Shown: piece after piece, positions 1 to 8,671 of the stretch
Layout of the letters: each line of letters opens with the position of its first letter
Position numbering within the stretch: position 1 is the first letter of the stretch
Assembly (NCBI RefSeq): GCF_017168335.1
Contig: NZ_JABFAU010000003.1
Location: 428,544 to 492,543, forward strand
Length of the DNA stretch: 64,000 nt
From: Rhodococcus sp. KRD162
GTDB taxonomy: Bacteria > Actinomycetota > Actinomycetes > Mycobacteriales > Mycobacteriaceae
Direction: 5' to 3'
Position numbers and translations under genes: made by a program
Notes under the pieces: model-generated
Database searches by the model: none
What the model was told of the DNA's origin: nothing
Seen by the model: only the letters and a program-made list of their open reading frames with translations

Positions 1-1
1 C

Positions 2-727
2 ACCAATCTTCTTGTCGAGCAGAATATTCCGCTGTACCGCCGGGACACCTCGTCCGGGGAGGGCGGTGCGTGGGCGTCCTGGATCGCCGAGTGGAGCAGC
101 GAGCGAACCCGGCACGCCGAGGCCGTCACCGACTACCTCGTCGCCACCCGCAGCGTCGATCCGACAGCACTCGGACGAGCCCGCGCGCAGTGCATGACCG
201 TGGGCTTCGACTCCCCGATGAACGGCGCGCACCTGCTGCGATCCTTGGTCCAGGTGGCCATCGAGGTGTCGGTCTCGAGCATCTGTCTTCGCAACACCGC
301 AGACCAGTGCCATGACCCGGTGGGCGATCGGCTGCTCGGATGCATCGTCGCCGATCAAGAACTGCACATCACGTTCTTCGAGAACCTGATCTCGGCGGCG
401 CTCGACGTGGCACCCGGCCTGACGGTCACCGCGATCACCGAGGTCGTCATGAACTTCCAACTACCGGGGACCAACCTGCCCGGGTTCGCCCGCAGCGCGA
501 TGCTCATCGAGCGCGACGGGATCTACGACCTCGCCCGTCACCTCGACGAGGTCCTGCGACCCATGCTGGCCCAGTGGCGCGTTTTCGAACGCACCGATCT
601 CGGCGGCGGGGCGCGCAGACGAGATCAGCTGGCCGACTACCTCGACCATCTCGACTCTCAGACGGCCGCTACCGCACGCAGTCACGCGCATGTGCGGGAG
701 CACGCGAACGCACTGCGAGCCAGCTGA
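2..727 (+). CDS. acyl-ACP desaturase-like protein, 5' truncated by window edge
   Basis: The C-terminal 241 residues resemble DesA1/DesA2-type acyl-ACP desaturases, soluble ferritin-like enzymes that place a double bond in acyl-ACP. Recognisable family stretches are DYLVATRSVDP, SPMNGAHLLRS, a NFQLPG segment and a C-terminal GIYDLARHLDEV. The di-iron site looks broken. In plant stearoyl-ACP desaturase the ligands are E143, H146, E196, E229 and H232. Here the first motif reads SERTRH (the Glu three before His is Arg), the central FQE position reads IEV, and the last motif reads ADQELH (Glu replaced by Gln). Both histidines remain. The start lies outside the window. The fold assignment is sound; desaturase activity is doubtful. 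Confidence 0.8.
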   Translation, partial: TNLLVEQNIPLYRRDTSSGEGGAWASWIAEWSSERTRHAEAVTDYLVATRSVDPTALGRARAQCMTVGFDSPMNGAHLLRSLVQVAIEVSVSSICLRNTADQCHDPVGDRLLGCIVADQELHITFFENLISAALDVAPGLTVTAITEVVMNFQLPGTNLPGFARSAMLIERDGIYDLARHLDEVLRPMLAQWRVFERTDLGGGARRRDQLADYLDHLDSQTAATARSHAHVREHANALRAS

Positions 728-822
728 CGCGACATACTTCGGGTCTCATCGACTAATCTGGACTCCTATTCGTCATACGCTTCGAGACCGCGTTCTCGTG
801 GCAACGACCGGAGGCCCGAAAC

Positions 823-1683
823 GTGACAGGCTCTCGACCGATCATCGTCGGCATCGACGGATCCGCTGCAGCGGACAAGGCGGTGATCTGGGCGGCGCTC
901 TGCGCGTACCGGCGTGATCTCCGATTGCACATCGTGACCGCCGTCGACATGCCCGGGGTCGTCGATCTGAGTGAATTCGCAGGAGAAGCAACCGAATTCG
1001 TCGCCACCGCAAAGTCCAGGTTGGTGGCCGCAGCGACTTTGGCCGCATCGGTCGTCGACGATCCCGCTTTCGAGGTGACGTCGAGTGCCATCGAGGGCGG
1101 CGTCATGGATGTCCTGATCGGGGTCTCGGCGCAGGCCGAGATGCTGGTGATCGGTGCCAGTGAAACAGGCGCTGTCACAGTGTCGTTGGCCGCGCACAGC
1201 GTCTCACCGGTGGCAGTGGTGCGGGGCCGAGACATCGACGGCCGTCCGGTCGCAGAGGGACCGGTCGTCATCGGCATCGACGGGTCCGAAGTCAACCAGG
1301 CAGCGATCGAGTGGGCATTCGTCGAAGCGTCGGCACGCGGTGCCGTACTGATCGCGGTGCACGTGTGGTCCGATGTCGATCTGACCCAGTCGTTCGGGCG
1401 CGCGCCCGTGGATTGGCAGGCCATTGCCGACAACGAGGAAGCGGTGTTGGCCGAGAGCCTCGCCGGCTGGCAGGAGCAGTTCCCCGATGTCGAGGTGCAG
1501 CGCATCGTCGCACAGGACCGACCGGTTCGGGTTCTCAGTGGTCGATCGGAGACCGCTGCACTGATCGTGGTGGGCAACCGCGGACGCGGTGGATTCGGCG
1601 GAATGCTACTGGGATCCACCAGTTTCGCCCTCGTCAACTCGGCGGACTGTCCGGTGTTGGTCGTACGGAACTCGCTCACATAG
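823..1683 (+). CDS. universal stress protein, tandem UspA domains
   Basis: 286 residues with two UspA domains (about 1-140 and 145-286), each starting with a VGIDGS or IGIDGS strand. Tandem Usp proteins are cytosolic ATP-binding stress proteins, in mycobacteria often linked to hypoxia and dormancy. Domain 2 keeps the ATP-loop signature GNRGRGGFGGMLLGSTS. Domain 1 has lost it (GASETGAVTVSLAAHS), so only one nucleotide site is expected. The GTG start follows a GGAGG at 810-814. The last 8 bp overlap the convergent cupin gene. No DosR-type box was recognised upstream. Confidence 0.9.
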   Translation: MTGSRPIIVGIDGSAAADKAVIWAALCAYRRDLRLHIVTAVDMPGVVDLSEFAGEATEFVATAKSRLVAAATLAASVVDDPAFEVTSSAIEGGVMDVLIGVSAQAEMLVIGASETGAVTVSLAAHSVSPVAVVRGRDIDGRPVAEGPVVIGIDGSEVNQAAIEWAFVEASARGAVLIAVHVWSDVDLTQSFGRAPVDWQAIADNEEAVLAESLAGWQEQFPDVEVQRIVAQDRPVRVLSGRSETAALIVVGNRGRGGFGGMLLGSTSFALVNSADCPVLVVRNSLT

Positions 1684-2002
1684 CGACGGTCAACAAGAAG
1701 GACACGTCCTCGATCGCCTCGACGCTGTGGCGAGCGTCCGGGACGACAAGAAGGTCACCGGTGGAGCCCTTCCACGAGCGGTCGCCGCTGATCAGTTCGA
1801 GCTTGCCGCTCAGCACCAGGACCGTCGACTCACCGGACAGATCGTGTTCGGCCAGCTTGTTTCCGGCGGCCAGTGCCACGACCGTCTGCCGCAGGTGGCG
1901 ACGATGACCGCCGTACACCGTCTGCGAACTGCGGCCACTCGACGCGCCGACCGCGAGCTTGAGTTGTTGGCGGGCAAGGGCGGTGAGTGACTTCTTGTCC
2001 AT
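1676..2002 (-). CDS. small cupin-domain protein
   Basis: 108 residues, a single-domain cupin. The N-terminal 30 residues (MDKKSLTALARQQL) are followed by a beta-rich cupin core with SGKLELISGD and a GDLLVVPDARHSVEA segment matching the second cupin motif (G-x5-P-x-G/A-x2-H). Substrate unknown; such proteins often bind a metal and small ligands. The ATG at 2002 is preferred to the longer frame opening because the upstream residues are arginine/proline-rich and not cupin-like. It is the last gene of a likely thyA-folA-cupin transcript, 53 bp after folA. Its end overlaps the convergent Usp gene by 8 bp. Confidence 0.75.
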   Translation of the reverse strand: MDKKSLTALARQQLKLAVGASSGRSSQTVYGGHRRHLRQTVVALAAGNKLAEHDLSGESTVLVLSGKLELISGDRSWKGSTGDLLVVPDARHSVEAIEDVSFLLTVAM

Positions 2003-2055
2003 GATCGACAGTATGACGCACCGCCCGCGGTCGCGACGGGGAATCCTGAACGCGC

Positions 2056-2562
2056 TCAGGACGCGTGGGCGGGCTTTCGGTACTCGACCCAGCGAAAGCG
2101 GGTCCCGTCGACCCGGCTGCTCTGCCATTCGCCCGCGGTCGCGATCCAGCCCTCCGGGATTTCCGGAGCAGCGGTATCGCCCTCGACGTCCAGGTCGACC
2201 TCGGTGACCTCGAGATGGGTCGCGATTTCCATTGCACTGCGATAGATTTCGCCGCCGCCGATGATCCAGACCGGGGCGGGGTCGGCCAGCGCGATCGCGT
2301 CGGCGACGCTGTGTGCCACCTCTGCTCCGTCAGCGGACCACGAGGGATTTCGGGTGACGACGATGTTCCGTCGACCCGGAAGGGGGCGGAATCTCGACGG
2401 CAGGGAGTCCCACGTCTTGCGACCCATGACGACCGTATGGCCGCCTGTCACGGTGCGAAAGTGGGCCATGTCCTCGGGAACGTGCCAGGGGATGCCGCCC
2501 CCGTCGCCGATGGTTCCGGTGCTGCTCTGCGCCCAGATCGAGCCGACGAACGCGGCACTCAC
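2056..2562 (-). CDS. folA: dihydrofolate reductase
   Basis: 168 residues, the normal length for bacterial DHFR, which reduces dihydrofolate to tetrahydrofolate with NADPH. Visible family motifs: [18 protein letters not shown] (substrate loop), [12 protein letters not shown] (NADPH site), [10 protein letters not shown], and [14 protein letters not shown]. The usual Asp of the folate pocket is the D of PEDMAHFR. The GTG start overlaps the thyA stop in a GTGA arrangement, indicating translational coupling. ThyA makes dihydrofolate while methylating dUMP and FolA recycles it, so the pair is functionally linked, as in M. tuberculosis (thyA-dfrA). Confidence 0.95.
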   Translation of the reverse strand: MSAAFVGSIWAQSSTGTIGDGGGIPWHVPEDMAHFRTVTGGHTVVMGRKTWDSLPSRFRPLPGRRNIVVTRNPSWSADGAEVAHSVADAIALADPAPVWIIGGGEIYRSAMEIATHLEVTEVDLDVEGDTAAPEIPEGWIATAGEWQSSRVDGTRFRWVEYRKPAHAS

Positions 2563-3368
2563 ACCGCTACCGGAGCCTTGATCGCCGGGTGGTGCAGGTA
2601 GCCCACGATCTCGATGTCCTCGTAGGTGTAGTCGAAGATCGAATCGCGTGGCGCCAACTTCAGGGTGGGGTACGGATAGGCCTCCCGAGACAGCTGCTCG
2701 GTGACCTGGTCTCGGTGGTTGTCGTAGATATGGCAATCGCCGCCGGTCCATACGAACTCGCCCACTTCGAGACCGGTCTGTGCCGCCACCATGTGCGTGA
2801 GCAGTGCGTAGCTGGCGATATTGAACGGCACCCCGAGGAACATGTCTGCGCTGCGCTGGTACAGCTGGCAGGAGAGCTTGCCCTCGGCCACGTAGAACTG
2901 GAAGAACGCATGGCAGGGTGGCAGCGCCATGCGCGGGATCTCGCCGACATTCCAGGCCGAGACGATCATCCGACGAGAATCAGGATCGGTCTTCAGGGTT
3001 TCCACGACCTGGCTTATCTGGTCGATGTGGTCACCCGAGGGGGTCGGCCACGAACGCCACTGCACCCCGTAGACGGGCCCGAGCTCGCCGTCCGGGGCGG
3101 CCCACTCGTCCCAGATGCTCACTCCGCGTTCCTGCAGCCACGTGGCGTTCGATTCTCCGCGCAGGAACCACAGCAACTCGTAGACGATCGACTTCAGATG
3201 GACCTTCTTGGTGGTGATCAACGGGAAGCCGGCCGCCAGGTCGAAACGCATCTGATGTCCGAACAGACTGGTGGTACCGGTTCCGGTTCGGTCGGACTTC
3301 GCCGTCCCGGCAGTGAGGATGCGGCGCAGCAGATCTTCGTACGGAGTCGGAACCATCACGACGGCCAT
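2559..3368 (-). CDS. thyA: thymidylate synthase
   Basis: 269 residues. Converts dUMP and methylene-tetrahydrofolate to dTMP and dihydrofolate. Visible motifs: [22 protein letters not shown], the catalytic [11 protein letters not shown] with the nucleophilic Cys, [18 protein letters not shown] and GDCHIYDNH. The start is uncertain between ATG 3368 (MAVVMVPTP) and ATG 3356 (MVPTP); neither has a clear ribosome-binding site. With the longer form only 20 bp separate this gene from the divergent Fpg/Nei gene, so the two promoters must overlap. Coupled to folA downstream by a 4-bp overlap. Confidence 0.95.
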   Translation of the reverse strand: MAVVMVPTPYEDLLRRILTAGTAKSDRTGTGTTSLFGHQMRFDLAAGFPLITTKKVHLKSIVYELLWFLRGESNATWLQERGVSIWDEWAAPDGELGPVYGVQWRSWPTPSGDHIDQISQVVETLKTDPDSRRMIVSAWNVGEIPRMALPPCHAFFQFYVAEGKLSCQLYQRSADMFLGVPFNIASYALLTHMVAAQTGLEVGEFVWTGGDCHIYDNHRDQVTEQLSREAYPYPTLKLAPRDSIFDYTYEDIEIVGYLHHPAIKAPVAV

Positions 3369-3388
3369 CGTAGCTGCATACTGGACAC

Positions 3389-4255
3389 ATGCCTGAATTA
3401 CCCGAGGTGGAAGCCCTGGCCGGCTTTTTGCGCGAGCATGCTGTCGGTGCCGTGATCGGGCGGATCGACATCGCAGCACTGAGTGTTCTCAAGACATTCG
3501 ATCCACCGATCACCGAGTTGCAGGGCAAGGACGTCACCGATGCCGCCCGCTTCGGCAAGCACCTCGCACTTCGGGCAGGCGATCTGTGGCTGATCACGCA
3601 TCTCTCTCGTGGGGGCTGGCTCCGGTGGGTCGACAATCCCAGCGCCGCGCCGCCGAAACCCGGCAAAGGACCGCTCGCGCTTCGCATTCACTTCTTCACC
3701 CCCGAGGGTGCGACGCCCGCTGTCGACGTGACCGAAGCGGGTACCAAGAAGCGGCTGGCGGTGTGGGTGGTGCGTGATCCTGCGCAGGTGGCGAGCATCG
3801 CCAGGCTCGGACCCGACGCGCTGACGGTCACCGAGCTCGAATTCGCGGAGATTCTCGGCGGTACCACCGCACGACTGAAAACCTCGCTGGTCGACCAGTC
3901 GCTTCTGGCAGGCATCGGCAACGCCTACTCGGACGAGATCTTGCACGTCGCGAAGCTCTCGCCGTTCGCATCGTCGAGCAAGCTGGAACCAGACGCGGTC
4001 GCGACGCTCTACGCGGCGATGCGCTCGGTGTTGTCCGACGCGGTCTCGCGCTCGGCCGGGCAGGACGCGGCGCGTCTGAAAGGCGAGAAGAGATCGGGCA
4101 TGCGGGTCCATGCCCGGACCGGGCTGCCCTGCCCGGTGTGCGGCGACCCGGTACGCGAGGTCGCCTACGTCGACCGGTCCTTCCAGTACTGCGCCACCTG
4201 CCAGACGGCCGGCAAGATTCTCGCCGACCGTCGTATGTCTCGCCTGCTCAAGTAG
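3389..4255 (+). CDS. Fpg/Nei-family DNA glycosylase/AP lyase
   Basis: 288 residues. Base-excision repair glycosylase with beta,delta-lyase activity on oxidised bases. The N-terminus MPELPEVE gives the catalytic Pro2 and Glu3. The helix-two-turn-helix region is around [17 protein letters not shown] (the classic GIGN-Y motif), and the C-terminal zinc finger is CPVC-x16-CATC (about residues 242-265). Family members in this subgroup can be Fpg-like or Nei-like, so no symbol is given. A homologue (Fpg2, Rv0944) lies near pgi in M. tuberculosis. The 3' end overlaps the convergent esterase by 8 bp. Confidence 0.9.
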   Translation: MPELPEVEALAGFLREHAVGAVIGRIDIAALSVLKTFDPPITELQGKDVTDAARFGKHLALRAGDLWLITHLSRGGWLRWVDNPSAAPPKPGKGPLALRIHFFTPEGATPAVDVTEAGTKKRLAVWVVRDPAQVASIARLGPDALTVTELEFAEILGGTTARLKTSLVDQSLLAGIGNAYSDEILHVAKLSPFASSSKLEPDAVATLYAAMRSVLSDAVSRSAGQDAARLKGEKRSGMRVHARTGLPCPVCGDPVREVAYVDRSFQYCATCQTAGKILADRRMSRLLK

Positions 4256-5792
4256 CGGGTTCGAGCTTCTGGCTGTCGTAGCCCCGATAGCCTTCCCAGG
4301 CTCTGCGTCGGTCGCTTCGCGGATCTTTCTGGACCCGGGTGCGGGTGTCGAAGATCAATGTCTTGCGGTCGGCTTCGTCGTACCGTGGCCACGAATCGAG
4401 CGGTTTTCCGTTGGTGGCGAACGCGATCCACTGTGATTGCACCTGATCGGTGACCTCGGCGAAGGCCTTCCGTCCGCCGGCGAGGGTGAGTGCCTTGCCG
4501 AACAGCGTGTCGCTGATGCCGAACACGGCGAACAACTCGAAACCGTGGGTGGCGTCGAAGCCGAGCAACTTCATCGACCTCGGTGCGAAGTCGAAACGGT
4601 AGAAGTACGTCGGCGCGTACCGCGAATGCCCCTCGGCCACTTCCAGAGACGGCTTCCAGAACGTGAAATCGCCACCGAAATCGATAGCCGCCCGTTCGCT
4701 CGGGTAGCCCCGGTAGCCTGAGGTGACGACCGCCTGGGCTTCGGGATCGGTGAGCGCGAACAGCTTGGTGATGCGCTCGGGATTGGTGGGCAGGGCGTCG
4801 AGGAACTTCGGAAACAGCGTTCCCTCACGGGCATTGGTGCCGATGATCAGCGGAACTCGGTGAGCAGTGCCCGACGCGTAGGCCCGTACCGGACTGACCG
4901 GCAGGAAGTCACCGTCGATCACCGGACCGAAGGGAAGCAGGCCGGGGGTGCGGTGCAAGGTGGTGAGGCCGAGTTTGGTGCCGGCACGTCCGAGGCGGAG
5001 GACCTCGGCGCTGTCGAGTATCTCGGCAGCGTTGTCGACGGTGCCGCCGAGGTACCCGACGAATTCGCGTGCCCATTGATCGGCGCGTTCCTTGGTGGTG
5101 GTCATGCCGGGAGCGGAGCTCTCGGCAATAGCCTGTGCGAACAAGCCTTTCGCGGAGGGGACGGTCAGGAGAGTGGTGATGGCATTGCCGCCCGCGGATT
5201 CGCCGAAGATCGTCACGTTGTTCGGATCGCCGCCGAAGTTCTCGATATTGCGTTGTACCCACTCGAGCGCCGCAACCTGGTCGCGCAGGCCCAGATTGGA
5301 GTCGAAGGGTCGCTCCGGGGTGGAGAACTGGGACATATCGAGGTAACCGAGCGCGCCGAGACGGTAGTTGATCGAGACGTAGACGATGCCGTCACCGTTC
5401 TGCAGTGAGCGCCGCACCAGCGAGCCACCGCCGTACAGGGGCGTGGCCGAGGTGCCGAGCGTGTACGCCCCGCCGTGGATGAACACCATGACCGGGCGCG
5501 GTGCGGCGCTCGGAGCGCTCGGCGCCAGCACGTTGAGCGTCAAGCAGTCCTCGCTGGAGGGTTGGTACTTGCCGATCGCGAGCATCGTGCCGCGTTTGTG
5601 CTGGATCGAGGCATTGCCCCACTCGGTGGCGTCGCGCACTCCTGCCCACGGCTCGGCGGGTTGCGGCGCTCGAAATCGAAGTGGACCGACGGGCGGCGCG
5701 GCGTACGGAATGCCTCGCCAGGTGATGAGTTCGCCGACCGGCTTGCCTTCGATGATGCCCTCGGAGGTGGTCACACGCGTGGTTCCAGCCAT
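4248..5792 (-). CDS. type-B carboxylesterase (alpha/beta hydrolase)
   Basis: 514 residues, the usual length for the carboxylesterase/para-nitrobenzyl esterase family. The catalytic Ser is in TIFGESAGG, the oxyanion hole in FIHGGAY, the acid residue in GTNAREG, and the His in DATHGFEL. It also has the N-terminal GIPYAAPPVG and EDCLTLNV signatures. No signal peptide is visible, so it is probably cytosolic. Natural substrate unknown; the family hydrolyses carboxylic esters and sometimes drugs. The ATG at 5792 gives a family-like N-terminus (MAGTTRVTTSEG); the longer frame opening does not. It is divergent from the MOSC gene. Confidence 0.9.
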   Translation of the reverse strand: MAGTTRVTTSEGIIEGKPVGELITWRGIPYAAPPVGPLRFRAPQPAEPWAGVRDATEWGNASIQHKRGTMLAIGKYQPSSEDCLTLNVLAPSAPSAAPRPVMVFIHGGAYTLGTSATPLYGGGSLVRRSLQNGDGIVYVSINYRLGALGYLDMSQFSTPERPFDSNLGLRDQVAALEWVQRNIENFGGDPNNVTIFGESAGGNAITTLLTVPSAKGLFAQAIAESSAPGMTTTKERADQWAREFVGYLGGTVDNAAEILDSAEVLRLGRAGTKLGLTTLHRTPGLLPFGPVIDGDFLPVSPVRAYASGTAHRVPLIIGTNAREGTLFPKFLDALPTNPERITKLFALTDPEAQAVVTSGYRGYPSERAAIDFGGDFTFWKPSLEVAEGHSRYAPTYFYRFDFAPRSMKLLGFDATHGFELFAVFGISDTLFGKALTLAGGRKAFAEVTDQVQSQWIAFATNGKPLDSWPRYDEADRKTLIFDTRTRVQKDPRSDRRRAWEGYRGYDSQKLEPAT

Positions 5793-5867
5793 GCCGCGAG
5801 TGTACTGACCAGTTCTTACTCCGGGGTAAGAAACGGCCCGATGCGGGTGCGGGGCAGACTGGGCTGC

Positions 5868-6428
5868 GTGCCCTTCGAGTATCGCGCCCACATAGTGCAG
5901 CTCCTGACTGCGCCCTCACACGCCTACTTCGGTAGATCCAAGGACGGCCCGGCCGAGGTGCCGACCGAGCTGCCGTCCAGCGTCGAGATCGTGGCGCACA
6001 AGGGCATCCGCGGTGATCGATTCTTCGGCGTGAAGGCACACACCGAGGCGGCCGTGAGCATGTTGTCGGTCGAGGCCTGGGACGCGGTGGGGGAGGTGCT
6101 CGGCATCGAGGTACCCGATCCCGCGGTGGCCAGGCGCAACATCGTCGTGCGCGGACTGGAGCTGGACCCGCTGCGCGGTCTCGAATTCGAGCTGAACTCC
6201 GGCGACGGCTGGATCGCGTTCCGCGGCGGAAGACCGGCACACCCGTGCGCGTGGATGGATCGGATGGTGGCCGACGGCGCGCGCAAGGCGCTGATCGGGC
6301 GAGGCGGCCTGCGTGTCGAACCGCTCTCCGACGGAGTTCTGCGCGTCGGGGAAGTGGCGGTGCGCTCGCCGGTCGAACTCGATGCCTCGCGCGCTGCGCT
6401 GTCGATCCGACGCGCCCAGCCGATCTGA
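5868..6428 (+). CDS. MOSC-domain protein
   Basis: 186 residues from a GTG start; ATG 5841 would add nine residues. MOSC domains occur in molybdenum-cofactor sulfurases and in proteins that handle sulfur carriers or N-hydroxylated substrates. Visible motifs: GIRGDRFFG, the beta-strand ARRNIVVRGLELDPL, and RPAHPCAWMDRMV with the conserved Cys of the MOSC fold. No molybdopterin gene adjoins it. The start was chosen because homologues begin close to the IVQLL strand; support from ribosome-binding sites is weak for both options. It is divergent from the esterase. Confidence 0.8.
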   Translation: MPFEYRAHIVQLLTAPSHAYFGRSKDGPAEVPTELPSSVEIVAHKGIRGDRFFGVKAHTEAAVSMLSVEAWDAVGEVLGIEVPDPAVARRNIVVRGLELDPLRGLEFELNSGDGWIAFRGGRPAHPCAWMDRMVADGARKALIGRGGLRVEPLSDGVLRVGEVAVRSPVELDASRAALSIRRAQPI

Positions 6429-6525
6429 CATCGTTGCCGTCGTTGTTGATCGGACCGGTCGACCAGGGGCACACTCGAGGCACAAGTCGGTGCGCTTTTT
6501 CGCTGTGAGTATCGAAAGGAACACG

Positions 6526-7743
6526 ATGGCCTTGCCGCTCAGCGGAGTTCGAGTTCTCGAGCTCGGCAACTACATTGCCGCCCCTACTGCCGCGCGCATG
6601 CTCGCCGACTTCGGTGCCGAGGTGATCAAGGTCGAACGTCCCGAAACCGGTGACGAACTACGCAACTGGCGACTGTACTCCGGCACGACGTCGATGCTCT
6701 ATCGCACGATCAACCGGAACAAGAAGTCGATCGTGCTCGATCTGCGCACCGAACAGGGGCGTCAGGACGTCATCGATTTGGCCGCCGAATGCGACATCGT
6801 GCTCGAGAACTTCCGGCCCGGCACCCTCGAGAAGTGGGGCATCTCGCCCGAGGTGCTCAGTGCCGCCAATCCCGAGTTGATCATCACCCGCATCTCGGCC
6901 TTCGGACAGACCGGACCCATGTCGCAGCGACCGGGGTTTGCTGCCGTCGCCGAGGCGTACGGCGGATTTCGCAATCTCGTGGGCGACCCGGATCGGCCGC
7001 CCGTTCGGGTGGGGGTCTCCATCGGTGATTCGATCGCGGGACTGTACGCGGCCTTCGGATCCGTGATGGCACTGTTTCAACGGCAGACCCGGCGTGCGGC
7101 GCAGGCACCGGAGGAGCAGTCCCCGCTGCCGCTCGCGCAGCGTTCGATCGATGTGGCCCTGAACGAGTCGATTCTGTCGATGATGGAATCGCTGATTCCC
7201 GACTACCTCGCCTACGGCGTCGAACGCGAGCGGACGGGCGGCCGGATGGAAGGGATCGCGCCGTCGAACGCATATCTGTGCAACGACGGTCATTCGATCA
7301 TCATCGCAGGCAACGGCGATGCCATTTTCCAGCGCTACATGGACACCATCGATCGTGCCGACCTGGGAGCCGATCCGGACCTGGCGTCCAACGCAGGCCG
7401 GTGGCGACGACGGGAGGAGCTGGACGCGGCTATCTCGGCCTGGACCGGATTGCATTCGCGCGAGCAGGCATTGACGATCCTCGATGCGGCCGGGGTGCCG
7501 TCGGGTCCGATCTACACGGCGGCCGATATCGTCGCCGACGAGCAATATGCCGCCCGCAACATGATTCAGCACTTCCCGGTCGACACCGGCGGTGAGGAAC
7601 CCACCGAGGTCGGATTCGTCGGCGTGGTGCCGGTGATCGGCGATGTGTCCCTGCCCATTCGATCGGTCGGACCGGATCTGGGCGAACACACCAGAGAAGT
7701 ACTGTCGACTCTGCTCGGCCGTACCGACGACGAGATGGGTTGA
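6526..7743 (+). CDS. CaiB/BaiF family CoA-transferase
   Basis: 405 residues, normal for type III CoA-transferases, which move CoA between carboxylic acids. Visible: N-terminal LSGVRVLELGNYIAAPTAARMLADFGAEVIKVE, the ENFRPGTLEKWG motif, SAFGQTGP, and the catalytic Asp in SIDVALNES. The start follows AAAGGA at 6515-6520. First gene of a tight operon with an HMG-CoA-lyase-like enzyme (4 bp gap) and a hydroxyacid dehydrogenase. CoA-transferase plus HMGL-type lyase suggests activation of a branched or hydroxylated dicarboxylic acid followed by aldol cleavage (inference); the actual substrate cannot be read from the sequence. Confidence 0.9.
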   Translation: MALPLSGVRVLELGNYIAAPTAARMLADFGAEVIKVERPETGDELRNWRLYSGTTSMLYRTINRNKKSIVLDLRTEQGRQDVIDLAAECDIVLENFRPGTLEKWGISPEVLSAANPELIITRISAFGQTGPMSQRPGFAAVAEAYGGFRNLVGDPDRPPVRVGVSIGDSIAGLYAAFGSVMALFQRQTRRAAQAPEEQSPLPLAQRSIDVALNESILSMMESLIPDYLAYGVERERTGGRMEGIAPSNAYLCNDGHSIIIAGNGDAIFQRYMDTIDRADLGADPDLASNAGRWRRREELDAAISAWTGLHSREQALTILDAAGVPSGPIYTAADIVADEQYAARNMIQHFPVDTGGEEPTEVGFVGVVPVIGDVSLPIRSVGPDLGEHTREVLSTLLGRTDDEMG

Positions 7744-7747
7744 GCAG

Positions 7748-8671
7748 ATGTATCGATTCGCTCCCGCAGCCGAGCTCCGCGATGTCACGATGCGCGACGG
7801 CCTGCAATTGACCGGCAAGATACTCGCCACCGAGCGCAAGCTCGAGATCATCAGGACTCTTGTCGATCTCGGTGTGCCTGCGCTCGAGATCGGGTCGATG
7901 GCGCGAGCAGACAAGGTGCCCGCGATGGCCAACACGCTCGAGGTGATCGGTGAACTCACCGCCGCCGAACTCGCGCGATGCTGGGTGTGGGTCGCCACTC
8001 CACGGTATGTCGAGAAGGCCGCTGCCGCCGGGGCGCGCAACTTCCAGTACTGCTTCTCCGCATCGAACTCGCACAACGAGGCCAACATCGGTCGATCCAC
8101 CGAGGTCTCGCTTGCCGCCATGCCCGATGCGATCGACATAGCGCGATCGGTGGGCGGTGCTGTCGAACTGTGCATCGCGACCTCCTTCACCTGCCCGTTC
8201 GAGGGCCACGTGCCCGCGGACCGGGTCATCGAGATCGCCAACGACGAACGTGCCACCGGGGCAACCGATATCGTCATCTGCGACACCCTCGGGCAGGCGG
8301 TACCACTGCAGGTCTCCTCCCTCATCGAGCGGGTGCGAGCCGAAACCCCCGACCGCCGAGTGGTCTTCCACGGTCATGACACCTGGGGTATGGGTGTCGC
8401 GAACACCCTCGCGGCGATCTCGGCAGGAGCCACGATGGTCGACGGCTCCCTCGGCGGTCTCGGCGGTTGCCCCTTCGCGCCGGGAGCCAGCGGCAACACC
8501 TCCTCCGAGGACATCCTGTTCGCGACCCGGCCGGACTGGTTCGAGCCGGAGACCCTCGCGGCACTGGTGACGGTGTCGGAGGGTCTGCTCGCCGAACTGG
8601 ACGAGCCCATGCGATCGAACACCGTCCAGGGCGCACGATCGAACGCCGGTGCCTTCGAGTGGGTCCTGTGA
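7748..8671 (+). CDS. hydroxymethylglutaryl-CoA lyase-like protein
   Basis: 307 residues, a DRE-TIM metallolyase of the HMG-CoA lyase type. It has LRDVTMRDGLQ (catalytic Arg/Asp and Gln), the metal-binding HGHDTWG, and the signature loop GSLGGLGGCPFAPGASGN, whose Cys corresponds to the active-site Cys of HMG-CoA lyase. It cleaves a 3-hydroxy-3-methyl acyl-CoA to acetyl-CoA plus a keto acid, or a related substrate. It lies 4 bp after the CoA-transferase and overlaps the next gene in a GTGA junction, so the three are co-translated. No leucine-degradation genes adjoin, so a role outside leucine catabolism is likely. Confidence 0.88.
   Translation: MYRFAPAAELRDVTMRDGLQLTGKILATERKLEIIRTLVDLGVPALEIGSMARADKVPAMANTLEVIGELTAAELARCWVWVATPRYVEKAAAAGARNFQYCFSASNSHNEANIGRSTEVSLAAMPDAIDIARSVGGAVELCIATSFTCPFEGHVPADRVIEIANDERATGATDIVICDTLGQAVPLQVSSLIERVRAETPDRRVVFHGHDTWGMGVANTLAAISAGATMVDGSLGGLGGCPFAPGASGNTSSEDILFATRPDWFEPETLAALVTVSEGLLAELDEPMRSNTVQGARSNAGAFEWVL

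Noticed and set aside
6658..8325. 555-residue open frame on the minus strand
   Set aside because: It runs antisense to the CoA-transferase and lyase genes, has Arg/Gly/Asp-rich shadow composition and no family motif. High GC makes such long shadows common here.
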